From assembly GCA_964017065.1 (NCBI GenBank), contig OZ024786.1, positions 8,995,047 through 9,059,046 of the forward strand: a DNA stretch of 64,000 nt, written 5' to 3'. How positions within the stretch are numbered: the first letter of the stretch is position 1; each line of letters opens with the position of its first letter. Made by a program: the position numbers and the translations under genes. Below the pieces are notes generated by a model. The model had not been told where the DNA came from, searched no databases, and was given only the letters and a program-made list of their open reading frames with translations. This document shows positions 1-10,045 of this stretch, piece after piece. The stretch is from Haliclona indistincta. Taxonomy: Eukaryota > Porifera > Demospongiae > Haplosclerida > Chalinidae.

Positions 1-520
1 CGCGCAGATGGAAAAGGATGACGAAACTACCGCTACGCAACTGCACGCACTGTTGAAGGAGAAAGGCTTTAAAATCTCGCTCAGAACAGTACAAAGGTGC
101 AGAAGTCAACTAGGCTGGACATATAGAGGCAGCAAGTTCTGTCAGCTCGTGAGGGAGGCCAATAAGACGAAGCGACTATAGAGTGGGCCAAGAAACTGGT
201 TGATGAAAAGGAGAAGCTCAATGATGTGATAATCTCTGATGAGAGTAGCATACAGCTAGAAACGCACCGACGATTCAGTTTCAGAAAACAGGGTTGCCAG
301 CCACGCCTTAAACCGAGGTACAGTATGTACTTGCATGCAGATATATAAGTATTGGGATCTTCGCTTTTTATACAGGCCTAAACATCCCATTAAGGTCCAT
401 GTTTGGGCAGGGATAAGTCGGAAAGGGCGGACTGGTATCTGTATCTTTGAAGGGATCATGGACTCTGTTGTTTTCTGCGAGATCATTGAGAAGACTCTTC
501 TGCCGTTCATCAAAGACGTA
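1..520 (+). pseudogene. Tc1/mariner transposase, N-terminal two thirds, broken
   Basis: Read on the plus strand, this stretch gives a helix-turn-helix-like segment (near 60-130), then IISDESSIQLE with the first catalytic Asp of the DDE triad (near 230-255), and HPIKVHVWAGISRKG (near 385-425), a Tc1/mariner hallmark. The reading frame is cut by TAG at 178-180 and TAA at 347-349. It stops abruptly after PFIKDV near 519, where the rest of the enzyme should follow. The 3' third lies immediately downstream but on the opposite strand, so the copy was rearranged after insertion. The 5' end runs off the window. It cannot make a transposase. Confidence 0.85.
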
Positions 521-521
521 C

Positions 522-737
522 TATCATATTCTCATTTGTTACATTTTTGTACACCTTTGATCTTGGCTTGGTCTTCCTAAAGTACTCTTTTAGCTCGTGC
601 CACATATTCTCTATAGAATTGGCATTGGGAGACTCTGGAGGGGAACGCCACCAGTTCACACTGTTTTCAGTAAAGAATCTTGCAGCTCGTTTCGAGGGAT
701 CATTGTCCTGTAGAAGTCGGTGACAAAGTACTACCAC
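522..737 (-). pseudogene. Tc1/mariner transposase C-terminal third, inverted in place
   Basis: The minus strand encodes the missing end of the neighbouring transposase: QDNDPSKRAARFF with the second catalytic Asp, then PPESPNANSIENMWHELK with the third acidic residue. I count 31 residues between Asp and Glu. Tc1 relatives carry 34 (DD34E), and the gap sits where KHT is usual, so a 9-base in-frame loss is likely (family knowledge). The fragment abuts the N-terminal part tail to tail. Simple inversion of the 3' portion of one copy explains this best; two independent truncated copies are the alternative. Confidence 0.8.
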
Positions 738-1012
738 GTATTGTGGAAGTTAAAGGTTGTGCAACTGGATATTAACTTAGTGTATGAAAATGTTATGTGC
801 ATGTGTATAGCAACTAAACAAATTCACACAGGTCTAATACACAAACAGTAGAGGTCACATGCATACCACATTACTAACTTACTAACACTTCAGTCCTAGA
901 ATTATTGTTGTTTGTTGGGAAATACAGCAATTTTATTACATCTTGCAATAGTGAAGCATAGACTGTAGAGTGTCACCTCATGTACTAAGTATTGTTGTCT
1001 TATTCACTTATA

Positions 1013-1274
1013 CTAACTGTCGTAGAGGTACCACTGCCGTTCTGATAGGCCTGGAGGAGGAATGACAGGAGGAAGTTCAGTCGCAGAAGGTGACCAGTCA
1101 TGCTTGAGCACTTCCTCACTGTCACTGTACTCCTTCAGGGCAACGATTCCTTGACTGTCAGATGTGATGGTAAAATGATGTTGTCTCTTGATGTGAGGTA
1201 TTCGTTGGAAGTGAGGAGCTAGATACCCAACCCAATCGAAGGTACTGACAAACTGTGCTCCATCCTCTGTGCCC
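1013..1274 (-). pseudogene. DUF7869-like mobile protein, 3' part (copy A)
   Basis: The minus strand is open from a TAG at 1013-1015 up to the hAT insertion at 1275 and contains STFDWVGYLAPHF, IKRQHHFTITS and PPPGLSERQWYLYD. I recognise these from a multi-copy sponge/cnidarian mobile-element protein that I place in the DUF7869 group (family name from memory). There is no start codon because this is a distal portion of a gene whose upstream part continues at 1929. Removing the intervening element and one 8-bp target copy joins QLMGT to EDGAQ with no frame change. Function is unknown; the conserved acidic residues suggest a nuclease or transposase. Confidence 0.75.
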
Positions 1275-1928
1275 TAAGGCTGGACAATATCTGGCTATAT
1301 AGTACCTCAATAAATTTTCCCAAAATATTGCGATATTACTAAATACCTACTAAATTTTTAAACGTTGCAATATAAATTTACATTGTAGAGATTATACACA
1401 AACAGTATAATATGTGCCAACAAGTTCTATGCAAAAAGTCAGCATATCTACTTTTTGTCAATGTTTGACGGTTCATACTAGCACACAGTGGTGTAACTAT
1501 CCGAGTGCTGGTCGCTCGTGGCTACCTTTTTTCATTGCCTGGGTCACCTCAGCATGCAGCTCTGCGTGGTAATGGCGCAAGTGGGACAGCAGGTTTGTTG
1601 TGTTGCTGTTCTTTGTTGCGTAGCTTTTTCTACAAACGCGACATACTGCTTGTCCATTGTCAAGTATCTCTCCCTTGGCTGTCTTCCTTACACCAAAGTA
1701 GTCCCAAAGCATGCTTTTCTTGCCTGGCTTACTTACTAGCTCTTCAGTACACGTCGAGGTTGCCATACTTAACTCCAGCTACGCAGTGCACGTGCTAATA
1801 TATATCCGTACATCTCCGTAAATTACTTACTTACGGTATTTGGTATTCCCCAGTAGTCAATATGGTACCGTTCGGTATGCTCGTTAATACTCGGTAACTA
1901 CTACATACCGATATACCGTCCAGCCCTA
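1275..1928 (-). mobile_element. hAT-derived element (654 bp) inserted in copy A
   Basis: Termini are TAAGGCTGGACAATAT at 1275 and the inverted TAGGGCTGGACGGTAT ending at 1928 (13 of 16 match), the style of hAT ends. The flanks CTGTGCCC (1267-1274) and TTGTGCCC (1929-1936) are an 8-bp target duplication with one difference, also typical of hAT. Inside it keeps only a BED zinc-finger exon on the minus strand; the catalytic transposase body is absent. It is therefore a non-autonomous deletion derivative. It lies in the coding sequence of an older mobile gene on the same strand. Confidence 0.85.
1497..1766 (-). CDS. BED-type zinc finger exon of a hAT element
   Basis: An 89-residue frame starts MATSTCTEELVSKPGKK and contains LWDYFGVRK followed by CRVCRKSY and LLSHLRHYH, i.e. 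the C-x2-C ... H-x3-5-H pattern of a BED finger, the DNA-binding N-terminus of hAT transposases (ZBED-like). It ends shortly after the finger. The downstream 220 bp of the element do not encode the RNase-H-like core, so only the DNA-binding module survives. It could in principle make a free BED protein able to compete for hAT termini, but nothing shows that it is expressed. Confidence 0.75.
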   Translation of the reverse strand: MATSTCTEELVSKPGKKSMLWDYFGVRKTAKGEILDNGQAVCRVCRKSYATKNSNTTNLLSHLRHYHAELHAEVTQAMKKGSHERPALG

Positions 1929-2790
1929 TTGTGCCCATTAGCTGTGTCTTGTTAGATGTAGCTGATTGTTCGATTGCACTGGCAATATCTGACAAGCAAC
2001 CAACTTTGGTCTTGCGCAGTCGTTGCTTTGCTAGCCCAAAACACCAGTCAGGTGCAAACTTGGTGTGTCCAGCAATTAGAAATGATAGAGTTATTGTCTT
2101 GTGTCGACCAGTCAGCACTCTCCAACAAAGGTACTTGCAGTTATGAAAGAATTGTAAGTACACATGACGTGCAATCACATACACGACAACAAAACACTTA
2201 CTTGAATCATAGCATTATTTTTGTTTTGACCTGAACAGTTATCTGCATTGAGATGAACATGATGTTCATGAAGACTGTGACGCTCAAAGAAGTGATGAGT
2301 GATGGACTAGACTGATAACTGTGTTCGCTCCTTTCCCAGAAACAAGCGATTCGTCAATGAGGTAATTAATCTATAACGAGAAAGCGATCTATAGAAAAGT
2401 GGTATAATTTTGTTTACCTGACGAGGGATAGCTTCACAGCACATTCCGAAAAGACTACACTTACGTGGCGTAAGGAAGTAGATTGGACCAGGTTGGAAGG
2501 GGTCACTTGGAAAGTGAAACTGCTGGGCAAAGTCAAAGCTATAGTGTGCTTTGCTGGGCCTCCATGTTATTGCAGGGGTCGGGCTGGTGTGATTCCTCCA
2601 GATTTCTCTAGTTTCTCTGCACACTTCGCGATACATAGTGCGCTCAGCCATTGCTTGATTCAGCCATTGCTTGATTTAAGTGGACTTCATAGTCTTTCAA
2701 GGCCTTTGAAAAAAAAATTTTTCAAAGTGATACTGAAATCAATTTAATTACCTGTGAACTTTTGCCCCTCTGTCAGGTTGCTGCTTCTCA
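1929..2790 (-). pseudogene. DUF7869-like mobile protein, middle exons (copy A)
   Basis: Three minus-strand exons are readable: about 2412-2700 (HYSFDFAQQFHFP, PIYFLTPRKCSLFGMCCEAI), 2202-2290 (HHFFERHSLHEHH, NADNCSGQNKNN) and 1929-2133 (LCWRVLTGRHK, AGHTKFAPDWCFG). Introns are GT-AG, for example 2134-2201. The NADNCSGQNKN motif is the family's most conserved acidic site. A 16-bp tandem duplication (2644-2659 and 2660-2675) shifts the frame in the first of these exons, so the copy is dead. Its 5' exons are missing and replaced by the acidic tail of the gene next door. Confidence 0.75.
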
Positions 2791-3037
2791 TTAGCTCTTC
2801 ATATGTATCTTCACCATCCTCAATTTCTTCCTCTCCTTCATCTTCCTCTTCTTCCTCTCCTTCTTCCTCCTCTTCTTCCTCTCCTTCTTCCTCCTCTTCT
2901 TCCTCTATTTTCTCTTCTTCATCATCATCCTGATTTCGTGACTGGCTGAAGTTTGTGCAACCACGGCACTCGCAGCCTGCACCACACTGCCTTTCTCCTT
3001 TTCGACAACTACATCTCTTAGTTTTACAGCCTTGCAT
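2744..3037 (-). CDS. Cys-rich/acidic tail fused to a DUF7869-like exon
   Basis: A 97-residue frame begins with a CRC/tesmin-like cluster (GCKTKRCSCRKGERQCG, GCECRGCTN). It runs through an uninterrupted Glu-rich stretch and ends TYEELMRSSNLTEGQKFT before a GTAATT donor at about 2752. The first two thirds are the C-terminus of the PIN-like gene at 2905-5041, one base out of frame with its body. The last 15 residues match the DUF7869-like family (compare LLMRASNLTDGEKSQ in the copy at 49 kb). Two unrelated mobile proteins therefore share one reading frame here, probably through deletion of the intervening DNA. Confidence 0.7.
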   Translation of the reverse strand: MQGCKTKRCSCRKGERQCGAGCECRGCTNFSQSRNQDDDEEEKIEEEEEEEGEEEEEEEGEEEEEDEGEEEIEDGEDTYEELMRSSNLTEGQKFTGN

Positions 3038-5041
3038 GAACAGCCTTTCCTTAGGAAATCAAGGGTCCTTCTTATCTTCTGTAGTACTTCTTCAGCTTCC
3101 CATTCTATCTTCCATTCTGTGCCATCCCTAATCCACCCTTGAGATTCCGGTGAGGCTAGCTCACTGTACAGATCTGCTTTCTCACAACTCTCCCACATCT
3201 TCTTTACCCAGCAAGCTCTCTTCCAATGCCTCCATAATGCACTTAGTGTAGGAGGCCTCTGCTCTTTAAATAAGATTGGGAGAGCCCCTCGAATCTTCAT
3301 ATACCATTGTGTGTGCTTATCTTGCTCATCTTTACTACCCAAACTGTTGTACGGCTGAGTTGGCGTATCAAATCCAAGCCTGCTTACAACAGTGGCCAAA
3401 TGCTTCGTAAAATAGACAGTCCCTACAAGTCGAATGAATGATAGAAAGCCTTCTTTGATATCTGTAGTCTGTGATTGTGATAAATCTCCATGGCCCTCTT
3501 TTCCAGTAATAAATTGTGCTTGTTGAAAGAAACATTTGAGGAACATAGCTTTGCCAATGCCTGAAAAATATGACAAGTAGTCACACCCAGTGCACACATA
3601 GAGTCGCTGCATAATGCTACCTAGTTTTTTCTGTTCAACCATTGCCAAATCAGGATCAGCTTTAAAACTTGCTATTAGGTTGTTCACTGATACATATTTT
3701 GATGGATGCTGCAGCAAATTGAGCTGGACAATGTATATGGCAACCAGGTTTCACCATTGTTAGACCTATATTATAGATGTCCGTATCAGGTGAGTAAATC
3801 AATATTCTTTTCCATTTAGTCTGCAATGCATGCCGCCAAATGCGCATGTCAGCCTCTGGTGAATTAGACATAAACTCATTTGTTACCTTCGGATAAATAT
3901 CACCTTGTGTAACTTCCCATCCATGATCTTCTGATTCACCTGATGAGCACCCTGATAGAACAAGTTTTTGACCCATTCTAAGGTTTTCTGGTGCTCTGCG
4001 ACAAAATGCCAGTCCAAGTGCTTCAACTATTGATCTCTTGCATTTTCTGCAGTTCAAATATTCCCTCCATGGTTTAGGAATATTTGATTCTGGAGTAAAC
4101 ACGATATGATTATGTTCCTTGCTACTAGTTGTAGCATGATCGTCTTTCCTTTTCTGTTCACAGCATTTAGGATTAAATTCCATTCTGGTAGGAGTGTCAA
4201 AGACAAAGTGGACTTCGCTAGTGCCAAGAGCATACTTCGGAAGTGCATGCTGTCGGAAGAGGAAGTCAGAATACTGTTCAAGTGTTTTGTACTGTCTCAA
4301 AGGGTTAGTATTTATCATGAACATACTATCAATTATAGCCAAATCTGGTATCCACTCTGGGGTAGAAAGAAAGGGGGCGTGCATAGTGTCACAGTTATAA
4401 CGTGCCCTTAGCTTCTCCGTCCAATTACTCTTGTTTCCTTTGTGTGGGCTCCCATTCACATCTGCTAATGACCTAGGTAGTAACGAATATTGCTCTTCAC
4501 TCTCATCAAATTTTTGCCCAGTCTGATTGCACCTAGTCTAGCCGCTAGCCCTCTCTTCGCTAATAATTAATGGGCGGGGTCACGGCAAGGCGAAAAGAGG
4601 GTCTAGCAAAACTCGCAAGTCAATGAGTTTCAACTGACCAATCAGATTTTTCGTGTATATAGTAGCCCCAAAATGTTAAGGAGAAGGCGTGTACACGTGG
4701 TTTTCATTGCCATGTCGGTGTGTCAACAGTTAGCCGCTGCTATTGAACTGTTGACACACTGACATGGCAATGAAAACCACGTGTACGCCTTCTCCTTAAC
4801 ATTTTGGGGCTACTATATACACGAAAAATCTGATTGGTCAGTTGAAACTCATTGACTTGCGAGTTTTGCTAGACCCTCTTTTCGCCTTGCCGTGACCCCG
4901 CCCATTAATTATTAGCAAAAAGAGGGCTAGCGGCTAGACTAGATTGCACCATGCAAGCCGCTTTCTTAAGCATTTGTTAGTTTCTTGTTGTTCCTTCTAT
5001 TGCTGTGTCATTCGTCTTCTAGTGATTTTGGATGGAGCCAT
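2905..5041 (-). pseudogene. PIN-like/CRC cysteine-cluster mobile protein
   Basis: The minus strand starts at ATG 5039-5041 (MAPSKITRRRMTQQ). It continues through a stop at 4997-4999, a 410-bp palindrome (4533-4942), an open stretch with SEVHFVFDTP, WREYLNCRKCKRS and NSPEADMRIWRHA, then IYSPDTDIYNIGL and LYVCTGCDYLSYFSGIGKA. The SPDTDxY and TGCDxxSY motifs recall the acidic sites of PIN/XPG-I nucleases (inference). It ends in a CRC-type cysteine cluster. A frameshift near 3710 separates the two long segments, and one missing G near 3036 throws the cysteine cluster out of frame. It is a multi-copy mobile gene in sponges and cnidarians, inactive here. Confidence 0.75.
4533..4942. mobile_element. 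410-bp near-perfect palindromic (fold-back) element
   Basis: Two arms of about 195 bp are nearly perfect reverse complements around a 16-bp centre near 4730-4745. The ends are CTAGTCTAGCCGCTAGCCC and its inverse. ATTGCAC (4526-4532 and 4943-4949) flanks both sides as a target duplication of 7-8 bp. There is no coding capacity. Excising the element and one target copy restores the codons around CNQTGQKFDE in the interrupted minus-strand gene. A transcript through it would form a very long hairpin. Confidence 0.9.
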
Positions 5042-6277
5042 AGTCAACAACTGTTTTCTCCTAAATGGTGCATTTACACTTGGCACTCGTGTATGTATTA
5101 ATTCTTAGCGCTTGTCATAAGCTATTCAAAGCGCTTTGTTAACTTCACTTAAGCTAGCTTATAGCGGTGTATTAGTGGGTATGGACTTAAGTAGGTACAT
5201 ACGTAATAGTTTACCTACACATTCCACATTCTACTTACTTACGCATACATACGCTACTTAGCGGTCTGTACTTTGCTAACCTACTTCAGATAGTATGCAT
5301 GGCTATGGCTTACCAACAAACTTCTCTGATACTTATTCAGAACATTCCTCCTCAATGCGCACCCGTACCTCTTCCACTGTCCACCTTTCCATCTACATAA
5401 TAATAATTACTAGGAGTTACGAATACGCGAGAATGCCTCGCGCTGAGTTTATTACGTAGTTATAATTGACCAGCTGGCCGGAGGGCTCGACAGCAGACGG
5501 CCAGCAGGTACAGATACAGCAAGCTAGCTTCCTGTTTTCGGCCTCGTGGACTCGTGTCAGACGACCTCAGTAAGAGTCAATGCCGGTTCCGTGTATTGTC
5601 AGTAGTATACTGCTGATGGCGTGCCTTGCTTCTTTTGTGGCGTTAGACTCAGACCGCTGCTCTCTGTTCAAGTCTCTGTTCAAGTTTTCTTCCTGAGTCG
5701 AGCTAGCCACTTGGCTCTGTCAGGAGTAGACTCTGGGATCTGATCCGCCATTGTCTCAACCCATCGTCAAGTTCTTATCTCATACCGGGTCCCGTGACCC
5801 CGCAGTATAATACGTAGTATGAGCCCTCGCCGTAACCCTGATTAGCATTCCTAAGCGTGACATCTAAATATACATTACAAACATATTAACATTACTGAGA
5901 AAACGCACGACGCTCCAGTCCCCCGCAAACCGTCGCGATTATTTGCCTCGCGCTAAGGCGCTCGGCAATGAAATACACATTATTTTATATAAATGTATTG
6001 AGAGTAAGCATACCTTTTCCTTAGAGCGATTCAAGTAGCTTCGAATTAAAAGTTTAATCTGATCAATGACTAGCTAGCTAGATCTAGAAAATACAGTACA
6101 GCTGCAATAAGAGCGCGCAAAGCAGTAACTTATTGTCTAGATTGTCTAGACAACTAACTGCTCAGCTGCTAGTTATTTTTATATTGATGGAGTCGATCGC
6201 GACGAGATCGGGATCGTCCTCATGTGGAATAGTTATTTGGAAAAGAGAGGATGTTTCCATGCAAGAAATTTACTCAC
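5042..6277. other. No gene recognised; GC-richer block at 5400-5830
   Basis: No convincing exon on either strand. The part from about 5400 to 5960 is visibly richer in G+C and CpG than its surroundings and repeats short motifs such as GCCTCGCGCT (near 5433 and 5946) and TAATACGTAGTAT/TTATTACGTAGTT. It could be a regulatory region or a solo LTR, but I found no TG...CA ends with a target duplication. Confidence 0.4.
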
Positions 6278-7920
6278 AGGACATGTGCGAGTCAAATTCT
6301 TGTATGGGACATACAAGAAAGTGTCACTTCCTTTTTTTTCATTGAAACAAATTGCACAGTTGTAGAAATGCCAACTTTTCATCACTCTCTTCACAGCCTA
6401 TGATAACAGTTAAATTACACAACCTGCATAAACATAATAATGCACCTGCATACCATGACATATTCTTTGACTCTGCTTTAGCAATGCCCCTTGTTTCCCA
6501 GTCAGAGTTTCAGAAAGCTGAAGAAGAGCAGGGGTCCATTTATTCCTCCATTCATTAACCGCATACAGTGTAACTTCTTTTCTACCAAGGATCAGATCAA
6601 TTTCTTGTTCAACCTAAATAAAAATTTAAGGGAGATGATGATAATTATAATAAGTTGATCATATAGTATAGCGATAGTATAGTATAGTGAGCGATAGTAT
6701 AGCTATGGTGATATTATGAATGCACGCAAATATTTTACTTACAGCATATGGCTAAGTCAGTCCTGCATATTTGTGTAGGATTGATTCTACGCTGACTTCA
6801 TCAGATGACAATATGTACTCTCTGCGACTAGGATATGTTTGCCTCATTAATGAAAGAATGTTTTCTTTACGTGGCTTTTCCCTATCCATTTCACGGCCTA
6901 GCATTTGATGATTTCGGTCGTCAGAAATTTCATCACTTTCTGTAGTAGAGAGAGGCGGATAACGACTCATTGTCGAGGAAGAAGATTTGGGTCTTCCTCT
7001 TTTTGCACTAGTAGTGAACTCAGTTTGAGAAGAGAGTCGCTTTCGAGCAGAAGACGATCGGAACAGAAAAGCATCTATGGAGTAAGCAGGTGATAAAGCA
7101 AGTGTCACTCATCCCATAATTACAAATGTTTCAACTACTATAATGCATTGTATGTGATTAAGTTTTAAACTTGCATAGCCAGATACATTTGGGCCAACAT
7201 CCTTCATGTATGGATACTTCTTGATCAACAGTTTAGCAACCTTTGTGCAAAAAGCACGCTCGGGCTTAGCATCAAAGGCATACATCTGAGTCACCAAGTC
7301 ACGGACTATTTCATTTCGGACAGCTGCAGTTAACCCAATTTTCTTATCTTCTTCACTTTTTGCATTCACACTAGCCATAATTGAAGGTCGCCATATGTCA
7401 GGAATGTTGAAGTCAGGCTTTACAGTTGAGGCAGATGATCCTATAGATAGAGCATCATCAGAGTCTGGAGGAGAGGTAAACGGCGGAGACACTGAGGAGA
7501 ACTGGGGACATGGAGACACTGAGGAGGACTGGGGACATGGAAACTCTGAAGTTGCCCGAGAGATACTCTCTTGTGTAGAATCTGCATAAACAGAATAATC
7601 GGTGACACTAATAAATTATTGCCCGGCTGGGTAAGTATTACAGTTGCTTGAAGGCGAACTAGCTTCTTTACTACTCCCAGCTTGTTCACTAAACTCTTGA
7701 TGTCTCCTTCAGTCAGGTCAAGAAAACTCTCTCCATCAATGTAATTGTCTATGCGGGCAAGATTACTATCACGCATGGCGCCGGCAGGCCCGAACTGGCA
7801 GTGCGGACACCTTGAAACACAAATACCTTTGAACAATTCACAAGTCTCTTCTGGGATATTATGTTCCAACAAATACGAGGCTAACTCATCAACATCTCTA
7901 TCAGAGAATCGTTCTTCCAT
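6278..7920 (-). pseudogene. SAMD3-like protein, five exons, one nonsense codon
   Basis: Minus-strand exons at about 7642-7920, 7171-7581, 6743-7074, 6446-6613 and 6278-6397 have consensus borders. Exon 1 starts MEERFSDRDVDELASYL and carries a SAM-domain-like end (GESFLDLTEGDIKSLVNKLG). Exon 2 holds IWRPSIMASVN and RNEIVRDLVTQMYAF. Exon 3 ends KYAGLT-stop-PYA with TAG at 6752-6754. Exon 4 begins VEQEIDLILGRKE. This layout matches the expanded SAMD3-like family of fish, cnidarians and sponges. A 21-bp direct repeat in exon 2 encodes two Pro/Ser-rich copies. Exon 1 and 2 phases do not agree as drawn, so a further shift or another donor is likely. Confidence 0.65.
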
Positions 7921-8094
7921 GTTACCTGACTGCTTACTAGGCGACTCGGGCTGCCGTACACTGTCCTCTGATCGTGCGTCTGCCGCTTGCGATCACAAAC
8001 TACCAGTACCATGTAGCTACAGTTTGGCGCTCAAACTGATACACGTGCTCCACTGACCACACCTTCAAGAGTTGCTTTAATTGGAATTGCAGTT
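7921..8094. promoter_or_regulatory. Short divergent intergenic region
   Basis: Only 174 bp separate the start codons of the SAMD3-like gene (minus, 7920) and the C2H2 mobile gene (plus, 8095). Whatever drives the two genes must be shared or overlapping. I see no TATA box in the expected place for either gene. Confidence 0.4.
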
Positions 8095-9389
8095 ATGGCC
8101 TTCCGGTGCAGCTTATGTCAGTACTTTTCGCCATCTTTAGCCCTCCATGTCAGTCACTTGCGTCTTGTTCACTCTCGAGATCCATCGTTTTATCTCTTAT
8201 GTGGCATTGACTGTTGTCTGGAGGAATTTCGAACGTTTTCTTCCTTCAATAGCCATGTGTATCGGTGCCATCGTATCGCCCTTGGATTGGAAAAGCCTGA
8301 AAAGGAAATTACTGTGCCGCCTAGTGTTCAAGCCTCCAGTGAAGAAGTTTCAGCTGATGATAAATGTAAATCGTACTATGACTTAATTTGCGCTGAGTAC
8401 TCTGGTCCTGCAGTGTTAGACATACCACCCAATTCCGATAGCAGTCCTCCACTGACTCTGAGTTTCATCAAAACAAATGCCAAGCACATTCTGAAGCTAA
8501 CAGAAGGTAGAATGCTTTCACAGGTAGCAGTTGCTGATGTCATTGGAATGTGCCGTGAGATTTCTCAGCAGGCTGTGTCACAAGTCAAACAGAATGTCTT
8601 AACTTCACTTACAAACCATGGTATCACGCCTTCAGAAATAGCTGGCCTCGATGAAGCACTTTCAAATGTGACAGATCCTTTTGAAAATATTTCTACCACA
8701 CACAACCGTGAAAAGTTTTTCAGGGAAAACTTTCATTACTTGGTAAGAATTCTAGCAGTGTAGGCAGTGTTGCTGCATGCATGATTATAGCTTTATTACT
8801 TTTACTCGTGATTAATAGTTTTGCTGCAAACAAATTTTACTATAATGTACTAATTTTTGTGTATTGTACAGGAACCACAAGAAATTCCTTTTGGTGGCTC
8901 CTACTACACTACTCAACTCACTGGGCCTAAGCGCAGAAAGGTGCGACGCACTGATACTTTCTATTATGTTCCCTTACTGGACAATCTAAGGGCTTTGCTT
9001 TCTCTTGATGAAATTGCCAGTGAAGTATTAAACCCCCATCCATCTGAACATGGTGAATTACGTGATTTTTGTGACGGCTCTGTGTTCAAGTCTCACCCTT
9101 TATTTAGCACTTGTCCTCACGCTTTGCAAATTATTGGATATTACGATGAACTTGAAGTAGTTAATCCTATTGGATCCTATGTTTCTAAACATAAATTAGG
9201 CTGTTTGTTGTTTTTCCTTGGCAATATTAGACCCCAGTATCGTTCAACATTAAAGGCAATTAACCTTGTTGCTGTTGCAAAGCATAAAGACATTTGCCGA
9301 TATGGCATCGATACTTTTTTATCTCCGTTTGTTGATGATTTAAAAACATTATACTGTGATGGCATTACTATTACTTTGAATGGTGGCAC

Positions 9390-10045
9390 CAAGAGTATAT
9401 AATTAAGAAGAGTGTCGAACTGCCAATACCCGCGTAGAAACACTGTGAACAAAGTAACGTGACTTCCGGTCAGTTTCACGTGAGCCTGACTGACGTCAGA
9501 GTGTTTGCTAGCTAGAGCCAATGGACGTCGTCGACGATGAAAGTGAAGGTGAAGATGGGGGCTTCGATTGCTTATTATCTGGATGACTACTGTGAGGAAA
9601 TAGAATGCGAGGAAGTAGAACATGACGAAAAGCAAATGACTGAGCCGTGCGCTACTCCAAAGCGCCGTGGTGGTAAAGGCAAAGGTAGAGCAAAAGACAA
9701 TCAGGGAGGTCCTAGGGCTAAGAAGCGGCGCTTGACGTTAAACAAGTCTTGGCTTGCAGTTACTAGCATTGGTCGTTTTACTACTGTTACTTGTACATTG
9801 TGATCGCTTTTCCTTTTTCTTCCCTGCTCCATTCCACTAAGTTTGACGGCGAGAGGCAGTGCTGCGAGTGACGTTTCAGGCTGACCACGTCTCCTTGCTA
9901 AACGTATCACTTAATTATACTAGCAGATTACGGACGAATTTACGGCGTTTTTCTCACGTGAAACTGACCGGAAGTCACGTTACTTTGTTCACAGTGTTTC
10001 TACGCGGGTATTGGCAGTTCGACACTCTTCTTAATTATATACTCT
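9390..10045. mobile_element. Mutator-like non-autonomous element, 93-bp perfect inverted ends
   Basis: The inverted ends start AGAGTATATAATTAAGAAGA and are identical over about 93 bp. The same 9 bp, TGGTGGCAC, stands on both sides (9381-9389 and 10046-10054). Long inverted ends plus a 9-bp target duplication are the Mutator signature. The 470-bp centre holds a basic reading frame (TPKRRGGKGKGRAKDN near 9655-9705) and a short acidic one (MDVVDDESEGEDGG at 9522), perhaps remnants of one transposase N-terminus. Perfect ends imply recent movement. Removal rejoins NGGT to DYTFYGG in the host frame. Confidence 0.85.

Noticed and set aside
2810..2920. Poly-Glu tract as a simple-sequence artefact
   Set aside because: It lies in frame between the Cys cluster and a recognisable exon, and acidic tails are usual in this family, so I kept it as coding.
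4194..4411. Plus-strand frames opposite the PIN-like gene
   Set aside because: Antisense to a frame with strong family motifs; no independent support.
5400..5960. Solo LTR
   Set aside because: GC-rich and repeat-like, but I found no TG...CA ends, target duplication or primer site.
7441..7640. Continuation of the SAM exon through ILHKRVSLGQ... in the same frame
   Set aside because: This frame crosses a GT-AG intron and reads the next exon out of frame; the other frame gives family motifs.
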